A program made the position numbers and the translations under genes. The notes under the pieces are model-generated. The model was not told the DNA's origin. It worked only from the letters and a program-made list of their open reading frames with translations, and made no database searches. Shown here in pieces: positions 58,205 to 64,000 of a DNA stretch of 64,000 nt. Position 1 is the first letter of the stretch; every line of letters starts with the position of its first letter. Origin of the DNA: Luteococcus peritonei (GTDB lineage: Bacteria; Actinomycetota; Actinomycetes; Propionibacteriales; Propionibacteriaceae); the NCBI RefSeq assembly GCF_039526385.1, contig NZ_BAAAIX010000021.1:18481-82480 (forward strand), given 5' to 3'.

Positions 58205-58945
58205 TCAGTGGCGACGGGTGCGTCGGGCCGCCAGCACCGCCAGCGAGCGCATCGAGAAGCGGTCGGCCGTCGCGTCGTGCAGGTCCACCACGGCACGCTC
58301 CATGCGACGGGTGAAGGCAGCGGTGCCCTCGCCGGGGCGCGGCATCAGCGGCCGGCCCACGGCCACGTGCACCTGGCGCCGGGGCCAGCGGGGCAGCTTG
58401 TTCTCGGCGGGGAAGGCGTCGGCGCATCCCACCAGCGCCACCGGGACGCAGGGGATCTTGCGGGTCACGCAGAGCCGGGCCGCGCCCGGGATGAAGGTGG
58501 CCATCGCGCCGGTGCGCGAACGGGTGCCCTCCGGGTAGATCAGCAGCGGGACGCCCGCCTTGAGCAGGGCCTGGCTCATCCCGCGGTTGTTGCGGTTGCG
58601 GGGACGCCCGGGCCGGTCGATCGGGTAGGCGTTGAAGAAGAGCACCGGCGGCACCATGGTGCGCCACTTCATGAAGAAGTGGTCGGTGGCGGCACCCACC
58701 GAGAGGTTCTGCGTGAGGTGGTCCGGCAGGGCGGCATAGATCAGCGCGGTGTCCAGGTGCGAGGAGTGGTTCGCCACCACGATGAAGGGCGCCTCGAGGC
58801 CGTCGACATTCTGCTTGCCGTGCACCTTGACCCGGGCGCCGGCCTTCACCAGGCCGGCCAGCAGGGTGCGACGCACCAGCCGGCGCACCTGTCCCAGCGG
58901 GCGGTTGCGGTAGCGGCCCGAGACCATGGGTCCGGGCTCGGACAT
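58205..58945 (-). CDS. Lysophospholipid (1-acyl-glycerol-3-phosphate) acyltransferase-family protein
   Basis: A 246-residue PlsC-type enzyme with acyltransferase blocks NHSSHLD near residue 70 (catalytic His and Asp), FFNAYPIDRPGR, YPEGTRSR near residue 137 (acyl-acceptor Glu/Arg) and VPVALVGC. It is membrane-associated, adding a fatty acid to a lysophospholipid or related acceptor. ATG 58945 has GGGGAG about 7 bases upstream (AGGAGG directly touches the ATG). Divergent from the MHS transporter gene. Confidence 0.87.
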   Translation of the reverse strand: MSEPGPMVSGRYRNRPLGQVRRLVRRTLLAGLVKAGARVKVHGKQNVDGLEAPFIVVANHSSHLDTALIYAALPDHLTQNLSVGAATDHFFMKWRTMVPPVLFFNAYPIDRPGRPRNRNNRGMSQALLKAGVPLLIYPEGTRSRTGAMATFIPGAARLCVTRKIPCVPVALVGCADAFPAENKLPRWPRRQVHVAVGRPLMPRPGEGTAAFTRRMERAVVDLHDATADRFSMRSLAVLAARRTRRH

Positions 58946-59153
58946 CCTCCTGCTCCCCCCGGAGCGCGCTGGCTGCTGCACCCCGTGATCCTCTCATGTC
59001 CGGTCGGGCTTGCCGAGACCGCCCAGCGGCAGGTCGGTGCATCCGGTGCGCAGAGTGTGGTCGGTCCACCAAAGCAGGGCCGCGTGGTCCACTCTGGGAG
59101 CGTCCAGCTCGGGCTCCGCCCGGCCCGCGACTCCACCGGAAGGAAGTTCCCCC

Positions 59154-60503
59154 GTGACCACCCCAGCGCCCCCGTCGGCGGCCCTCGTGAATCGAACCAC
59201 CGACACCCGCCGCGCCGTGCTCAACACCGTGCGCGGCTCGCTCGGCAACCTCGTCGAGTGGTTCGACGTCTACGCCTACACCGTCTTCGTCACCTACTTC
59301 GAGGCGCAGTTCTTCGACCCGGCCGACAAGAACTCCACGATCTACGCCTATGCCGTCTTCGCCATCACCTTCCTGATGCGCCCCCTGGGTTCCTGGTGGT
59401 TCGGTCGCTTCGCCGACCGGCACGGGCGACGGGCCTCGCTGACGCTCTCGGTGAGCGTGATGGCGGCGGCCAGCTTCGTGGTCTCCATCCTCCCCACGCG
59501 CGACATGATCGGTGTCTGGGCCGCGGCCGGGCTGATTCTGTGCCGGCTGGTGCAGGGCTTCGCCACCGGCGGCGAGTACGGCACCTCGGCCACCTACATG
59601 TCCGAGGCCGCCACTCGTGACCGCCGAGGTTTCCTGTCCAGCTTCCAGTACGTGACGCTGGTGGGCGGTCACGTGCTGGCCCAGCTCACCCTGCTGGTGC
59701 TCACCGCGGTGCTCAGCCAGGACCAGCTGCACGCCTGGGGCTGGCGCATCCCCTTCTTCATCGGCGGCGTGGCCGCCATCGTGGTCTTCTGGCTGCGGCG
59801 CAGCATGGACGAGTCGCTGTCCAGCGCCCACCTGGCCGACATCCGCGAGGGCCGCGACAACAGCTCCGGCTCGCTGAAGGAGCTGCTCACGCACCACTGG
59901 CGTCCGCTGCTGCTCTGCTTCATGGTCACGCTGGGCGGAACCGTCGCCTTCTACACCTACAGCGTCAACGCCCCGGCCATCGTCAAGGCCAACTTCAAGG
60001 CCAACCCGATGACCGCCACCTGGCTGAACCTGGCGGGCCTGGTCTTCCTGATGCTGCTGCAGCCGATCGGCGGTCTGGTCAGTGACAAGGTGGGACGCAA
60101 GCCGCTGCTGGTCTTCTTCGGCGCCGGCGGCGTGGTGTGGACCTATGTGCTGCTGCACTTCCTGCCCACCGCGAAGAACCCGTGGACCGCGCTGCTGCTG
60201 GTCTGCATCGGCTACGTGATCCTCACCGGCTACACCTCGATCAATGCGCTGGTGAAGGCCGAGCTCTTCCCGGCGCACATCCGCGCACTGGGCGTGGGCC
60301 TGGGCTACGGGCTGGCCAACTCGATCTTCGGCGGCACCGCGCCGCTGGTCTACCAGTGGGCCAAGGCCAACCATCAGGTGCCGGCCTTCATCGCCTATGT
60401 GACGGCCTGCATCGCGGTCTCGCTGGTGGTCTACCTGTTCTTCCTCACCAACAAGGGCGACACGCACCTCGACGCCGAACAGGGCCACGCCTTCCGTGAC
60501 TGA
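59154..60503 (+). CDS. MFS metabolite:H+ symporter, KgtP/ShiA-like (MHS family)
   Basis: A 449-residue protein with 12 membrane segments. MHS features: GNLVEWFDVYAYT near residue 31, PLGSWWFGRFADRHGRR near residue 79, LVQGFATGGEYGTSATYMSE near residue 130. These proteins import dicarboxylates such as 2-oxoglutarate or citrate, shikimate or similar acids with protons. GTG 59154 is preceded by GGAAGGAAG and the sequence GTTCCCCCG, which is complementary to a loop of the structured RNA candidate. Substrate not fixed by sequence. Confidence 0.9.
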   Translation: MTTPAPPSAALVNRTTDTRRAVLNTVRGSLGNLVEWFDVYAYTVFVTYFEAQFFDPADKNSTIYAYAVFAITFLMRPLGSWWFGRFADRHGRRASLTLSVSVMAAASFVVSILPTRDMIGVWAAAGLILCRLVQGFATGGEYGTSATYMSEAATRDRRGFLSSFQYVTLVGGHVLAQLTLLVLTAVLSQDQLHAWGWRIPFFIGGVAAIVVFWLRRSMDESLSSAHLADIREGRDNSSGSLKELLTHHWRPLLLCFMVTLGGTVAFYTYSVNAPAIVKANFKANPMTATWLNLAGLVFLMLLQPIGGLVSDKVGRKPLLVFFGAGGVVWTYVLLHFLPTAKNPWTALLLVCIGYVILTGYTSINALVKAELFPAHIRALGVGLGYGLANSIFGGTAPLVYQWAKANHQVPAFIAYVTACIAVSLVVYLFFLTNKGDTHLDAEQGHAFRD

Positions 60504-60526
60504 GGCGGCAGGCGCCGCCGCCCTGG

Positions 60527-61732
60527 CTACTGCTTGGCGCAGCCCTGGGTGGAGACCGCCGTGCCAAGCTGCGGGGCGCGGTCCAGCAGGGCGTCGGTGG
60601 CGGCGTCGGTGAGGGCATAACCGGTGGAGGTGTCCACCAGGGAGCGGGCGAAGACGGTGCCGGCGACGGTGCCGTCGGTGGCCAGCAGCGGTCCGCCCGA
60701 GTTGCCGGGCTGCACGGTGCCGGCCAGCGAGTAGACCTCGCGCTCCACGCCCTTGCCGCCATAGATGTCGTCGCCGGCGGCGTCGACGACGCCTCGGACC
60801 CGGGCCGGTCGCACGGTGTAGTCGCCGCCCAGCGGGAAGCCGGCCACCACGGCATCGGCGCGTGGCGCCAGCGGGCCGGAGCGCTGCAGCGGTGCGGCGC
60901 GCAGGCCCGGGACGTGCAGGATGGCGAGGTCCAGGTTGGGATCGAAGGCGACGACGGTGGCGGCGCGGCCGCGTCCCAGCCCGCCCACCTTGACGTTCAC
61001 CTGGCGCGCACCGGCCACGACGTGGGCATTGGTCACCACGCGTTCGCGGGCCACCACCCAGCCGGAGCCGGCGTGGTTCTCGTCGCAGGCGCTGGCGTCG
61101 GCCTCGATCTTCACCACGCCGGCAGCGGAACGGGCCACCGCGGAGCCGCGGGCGGCGCCGGCGTCGGGGGCCGGGACGGGGATCACCGGCTCGGGGGACA
61201 GGCCGCTGAAGACGCGGGGGAAGCCCTGGCCCAGCTGGTCGGTGAAGCCCGAGGCCCAGCGGCTCATCGGGTCGGGCACCGCCGCGTCCAGCGCGGGCAG
61301 CACCCGCGAGCGGTTCAGCACCGAGGCCCAGGAGGCGGGCAGCACCGGGCGCACCGCTCCGGCCAGCAGGGTGATGACCAGGCTGGTCACCAGCAGGGAG
61401 GTGAGGCAGCCCACCACCCGGTCCAGTCCGTCGGCGGTGGCGGTGCGGGTGTGGCGGCGCAGCCGCATCCCCAGGCTGGCTCCCAGGGACTCGCCCAGCG
61501 TGGCGCACAGCACGACGCCCACCAGCAGCAGGGAGGCGTGGCCGGGGCCCTGCTGCAGCTGCGGCAGGAAACGGTCGATCAGGTGCGGGGTGGCCCACAG
61601 GCCCAGCCAGGCACCCGAGACGAGGCCGGCCAGCGAGGCGATGCCCACCAACCCGCCGGTGCGCCAGCCACGCAGGGCGTGAACCAGCAGTACGAGCAGC
61701 AGGGCGAGATCGAGTGCCAGGTGGCTGGTCAT
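60527..61732 (-). CDS. MarP-like membrane serine protease with CvpA domain
   Basis: A 401-residue protein. Residues 1-160 form the CvpA-type membrane domain with about four segments (HLALDLALLLVLLVHALRG, and others). Residues 195-395 are a trypsin-like protease with His in VVTNAHVV near residue 238, Asp in PNLDLAILHV near residue 268 and Ser in GNSGGPLL near residue 346. Related MarP of Mycobacterium protects against acid and oxidative stress in the cell envelope. Start ATG 61732 has GAGGAGG. Two cysteines near the protease start and end may form a disulfide lock, which I infer from the layout. Confidence 0.9.
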   Translation of the reverse strand: MTSHLALDLALLLVLLVHALRGWRTGGLVGIASLAGLVSGAWLGLWATPHLIDRFLPQLQQGPGHASLLLVGVVLCATLGESLGASLGMRLRRHTRTATADGLDRVVGCLTSLLVTSLVITLLAGAVRPVLPASWASVLNRSRVLPALDAAVPDPMSRWASGFTDQLGQGFPRVFSGLSPEPVIPVPAPDAGAARGSAVARSAAGVVKIEADASACDENHAGSGWVVARERVVTNAHVVAGARQVNVKVGGLGRGRAATVVAFDPNLDLAILHVPGLRAAPLQRSGPLAPRADAVVAGFPLGGDYTVRPARVRGVVDAAGDDIYGGKGVEREVYSLAGTVQPGNSGGPLLATDGTVAGTVFARSLVDTSTGYALTDAATDALLDRAPQLGTAVSTQGCAKQ

Positions 61733-62054
61733 CGAACCTCCTCGTGCTTGCTGCGGGCGCCCGGGTCCGCGCGGACCAGGGGTGCACCGGTCGGGTCTGC
61801 CGGCTCGGGGCAGGGTGTCTGCTCGGCTCCGGGCGCCGCCGGGTGGCGGCACATGCGCTCCATGGTGCCCGGTGGAGCTGTGGGGACAAGCCGGTGGGGT
61901 CGCTCAACCGCTTTATTTGGAACGCGCGACCCACAAACTGTGGGGAAGCTGAAGCGTTTTAGAAATTTCAACACCTGCTCTATGACGGATGGCAGAGTTA
62001 CTCCTGTCGCAGGTCCCCCGGCCAGCGATCCCCCGAAGTACTGGAGTCCCCCGC
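61733..62054. other. Gene-free region ahead of a small membrane protein
   Basis: The 322 bp between the MarP start and the next ATG hold no protein gene that I support. The left half is GC-rich; 61905-61985 is clearly AT-richer (for example GCGTTTTAGAAATTTC) and probably carries the promoter, with TATGAC at 61981 as a possible -10 hexamer. The last 40 bases contain three copies of TCCCCCG at 62014, 62029 and 62047. The third lies between GGAG and the ATG at 62055. Confidence 0.6.
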
Positions 62055-62246
62055 ATGATCATCGCCATCGCCGCCATCGCCACCCTGTGGATCGCAGCCG
62101 CCTTGGTAATCGCCTTCGCCGGCCGCAGCAGCGCCGACGTCGAGCGCGCGCTGGCGTCCACCGAGCAGATCCGCGCCTGGGACGAGTTCGACACCGTGCG
62201 CGCCGCCTGGGCCAGCGAGGACGCCGACTCCCGCCAGATCGCCTGA
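62055..62246 (+). CDS. Small single-span membrane protein
   Basis: A 63-residue protein with one membrane segment (MIIAIAAIATLWIAAALVIA, residues 1-20) then a charged, acidic tail of about 40 residues (DVERALASTEQIRAWDEFDT region). GGAG lies 8 bases before the ATG, with TCCCCCGC between. No family recognised. A strong terminator follows 32 bp past the stop, so it is a self-contained small gene with a long leader. Confidence 0.65.
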   Translation: MIIAIAAIATLWIAAALVIAFAGRSSADVERALASTEQIRAWDEFDTVRAAWASEDADSRQIA

Positions 62247-62278
62247 GGCCCGGCCGACGCACCGGCCCACGAGACGCC

Positions 62279-62315
62279 CGACGGGGCCGCGACCAGCAAG
62301 GTCGCGGCCCCGTCG
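62279..62315 (+). terminator. Terminator of the small membrane protein gene
   Basis: A perfect 16-bp stem, CGACGGGGCCGCGACC (62279-62294) with its complement at 62300-62315, and loop AGCAA. Confidence 0.8.
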
Positions 62316-62376
62316 TCGTGTCCAGTCGCGCGTGCCCTGCTCGAGACGGCCCCCGCAGGCGCAAGAATGGCCCCTC

Positions 62377-63822
62377 GTGAGTACATCCACCCTTGCCAGC
62401 CATCCCCTCGTCGAGACCCAGGGCGTCGACGTGATCGCGGAGTCCGACCGTCGGGGCCGGCCTCGCGACCTCTTCTGGCCGTGGTGCGCCGGCAACATCC
62501 TGCTGCTGCAGGTGGCCTGGGGCGCCTACCTGTTCGACTTCGGCCTGTCCTTCGGCCAGGCGCTGGCGGTCACCCTGTTCGGCGTCGTCGCCTCCTTCGC
62601 CCTGGTGGGCCTGGTCTCACTGGTGGGGATGCGCGGCTCCGCGCCCACCATGGTGCTCTCCCGCGCCGTCTTCGGGGTGCACGGCAATGTGCTGCCCGGA
62701 ATCGTCGGCTACCTGCTGATGCTGGGCTGGGAGACGGTCAACGTCTCGGTGGCGGTACTCGCCTCGGGCACCATCGCCGGCCGGCTGGGCATCCCCGCCG
62801 GTCCCACCCGGGTGGTGGTCTTCGTGGCGGTGGTGGCCGTCGTGATGGCGCTCGGCATCCTGGGCTTCGACGCCGTGATGCGCGCGCAGAAGTACTTCAG
62901 CTGGATCACGCTGGCGATGAGCCTGGTCTACATCGCGCTGACCGTGCGCCATGTGCGCTGGTCGGCGCTGGGTGAGCACCCGGCCGGCGACGCGCTGGCC
63001 GTGCTGGGCGCCTGCGTGATGGTCTTCTGCGGCTTCGGGGCCGGCTGGACCACGGCCGGCGGCGACTACTCGCGCTACCTGCCGCGCAGCTCCTCGCGTG
63101 CCGGGATCGTGACCTGGACCACGCTGGGCGGCTCGGTGCCGGTGGTGCTGCTGATCGGCTACGGCCTGCTGCTGTGCGGCACCGACCCGTCGCTGGCAGC
63201 CGCCGTGGTGGAGGACCCGATCGGTGGCCTGGCCACCCTGGTGCCCACCTGGTTCCTGGTGCCCTTCTGGTTCTTCGCGCTCTGCGGCCTGGTCTCCGGC
63301 GCCACCCTGGACCTGTACTCCTCGGGCCTGGCCTTGGTGGCCATCGGCCTGCCGATCCGCCGCTGGCAGGCGGCCGCGCTCGACGGGCTGCTGATGAGCA
63401 TCGCCAGCATCTGGGTGGTCTGGTTCGCCACCGACTTCCTGGGCGCCTTCGAGGGCTTCCTGATCACCCTGGGCGTGCCCGAGGCGGCCTGGGCCGGCAT
63501 CTTCCTGGCCGACCTGGCCATGGTGCGCTGGGCCGCCGGCTACGACGAGCACAAGCTCTTCGACGCCTCCCCGTCGGGCTACGGCTCGGTGCGCTGGCCC
63601 GCCGTGGTGCTGATGGTGCTGTGCTGCTGGCTGGGCTTCGGGCTGGTCACCAATACCGCCGCCGGCTGGCTCGACTGGCAGGGCTACCTGCTGGGTCCGC
63701 TGGGTCTGGGCGGCCCCGAGGGTCGCTGGGCCGGCACCTCGATCGGGGTCCTGCTGGCACTGGTGCTGGGCTTCCTCGGCATGCTGCCCTTCGCCCGACG
63801 CGAGGCGCTGCGCGGCCGTTAG
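62377..63822 (+). CDS. NCS1-family purine/cytosine permease
   Basis: A 481-residue protein with 12 membrane segments. GNILLLQVAWGAYLFDFGLS near residue 39 and GMRGSAPTMVLSRAVFGVHG near residue 86 are the substrate-site helices of NCS1 nucleobase transporters; GDYSRYLPR near residue 231 is also conserved. Imports cytosine, allantoin or a related nucleobase with Na or H. GTG 62377 is used; no ribosome binding site is clear. Downstream gene partners (for example cytosine deaminase) are not in the window. Confidence 0.88.
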   Translation: MSTSTLASHPLVETQGVDVIAESDRRGRPRDLFWPWCAGNILLLQVAWGAYLFDFGLSFGQALAVTLFGVVASFALVGLVSLVGMRGSAPTMVLSRAVFGVHGNVLPGIVGYLLMLGWETVNVSVAVLASGTIAGRLGIPAGPTRVVVFVAVVAVVMALGILGFDAVMRAQKYFSWITLAMSLVYIALTVRHVRWSALGEHPAGDALAVLGACVMVFCGFGAGWTTAGGDYSRYLPRSSSRAGIVTWTTLGGSVPVVLLIGYGLLLCGTDPSLAAAVVEDPIGGLATLVPTWFLVPFWFFALCGLVSGATLDLYSSGLALVAIGLPIRRWQAAALDGLLMSIASIWVVWFATDFLGAFEGFLITLGVPEAAWAGIFLADLAMVRWAAGYDEHKLFDASPSGYGSVRWPAVVLMVLCCWLGFGLVTNTAAGWLDWQGYLLGPLGLGGPEGRWAGTSIGVLLALVLGFLGMLPFARREALRGR

Positions 63823-63939
63823 GTGCTTGGCCTGCGCTCCATCCCACGCGGCCGTGAGCAGGCCCTCCCGGTGCGTGGGCAGGAGTCATCCGTCCAACCC
63901 TGAAAATCGCCCCCTCGATCCCGGCATCGGCTGGTGGCT

Positions 63940-64000
63940 TCAGGGGGTCAGTGCAACACCGATGATGTCTTGGAGTGTTTCAGCTGGGGTGCGGTAGTCC
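63940..64000 (-). mobile_element. 3' end of an IS30-type transposase gene (runs off window)
   Basis: The last 61 bases encode, on the minus strand, DYRTPAETLQDIIGVALTP then stop. This matches the usual 'R.TPAE.L' end of IS30-family transposases. The element continues beyond the window. The sequence TGAAAATCGCCCCC at 63901 is a candidate for the terminal inverted repeat. Only 19 codons support the call. Confidence 0.5.

Overview
The window is GC-rich DNA (roughly two-thirds G+C, strong G/C bias at third codon positions, many GTG starts and 4-base stop/start overlaps). It comes from an actinomycete, most likely a member of the Propionibacteriales. The rpsF-ssb-rpsR-rplI block, a MarP-type CvpA/serine protease, a stand-alone NnrD, an SSB tail ending DEPPF and the LacI-controlled carbohydrate ABC importers all fit. 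The placement below phylum level is inference.

Layout. 1-7915: a minus-strand arabinan/arabinoxylan-type locus (binding protein, two permeases, two GH43 enzymes, start of a GH2 enzyme) facing a LacI regulator. 8029-13797: a 1,922-residue secreted amylopullulanase. 14040-15151: rhodanese and GNAT genes converging on a long palindrome. 15208-23100: a second LacI regulator followed by a sugar ABC importer with a GH5 (beta-mannosidase-like) and a GH1 enzyme. 23213-25076: rpsF, ssb, rpsR, rplI. 25202-31587: copper ATPase, SDR, flavin/PPOX protein, a CopD/CtaG fusion-type membrane protein and a small secreted protein. 31588-31899: a gene-free stretch with five DnaA-box-like 9-mers. 31900-32804: ArsR/SRPBCC pair. 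32805-33549: no protein gene, but dense hairpins that look like an unassigned structured RNA. 33550-45772: housekeeping and accessory enzymes (DUF402, methyltransferase, NUDIX-HAD fusion, CYP152 P450, NnrD, CysE, aminodeoxychorismate lyase-like, TrmO, ACT protein). 45879-53509: a LysR-controlled five-gene locus encoding an HpsN/HisD-like dehydrogenase, binding protein, double SnoaL protein, TauE/SafE exporter and GH13 alpha-glucosidase. 53543-55811: nitrilase-family hydrolase and DUF2252 protein. 55904-57480: a Zur-type operator and a decayed peptide/metal ABC operon ending in a GNAT gene. 57485-63822: acyltransferase, MHS transporter, MarP-like protease, a small membrane protein and an NCS1 permease. 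The window ends inside what looks like the 3' end of an IS30-type transposase.

How the genes work together. Three separate carbohydrate systems pair an uptake machine or secreted enzyme with hydrolases and LacI control: arabinosides, alpha-glucans, and beta-mannosides/beta-glucosides. Copper handling is represented by CopA and the CtaG-type protein.

Most unusual items. (1) A structured RNA candidate at 33105-33512 with four hairpins that repeat a C-GGGG-G apical motif; its loops are complementary to sequences between the ribosome binding site and start codon of two genes elsewhere in the window. (2) A family of 53-bp palindromes, one copy of which has different but still self-complementary arms. 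(3) A CYP152 P450 with the OleT-like Phe/His/Arg set. (4) A Zur box ahead of an ABC operon that carries a fusion scar of an ATPase start and a permease end. (5) The HpsN-SnoaL-TauE-GH13 locus, whose substrate is unknown.
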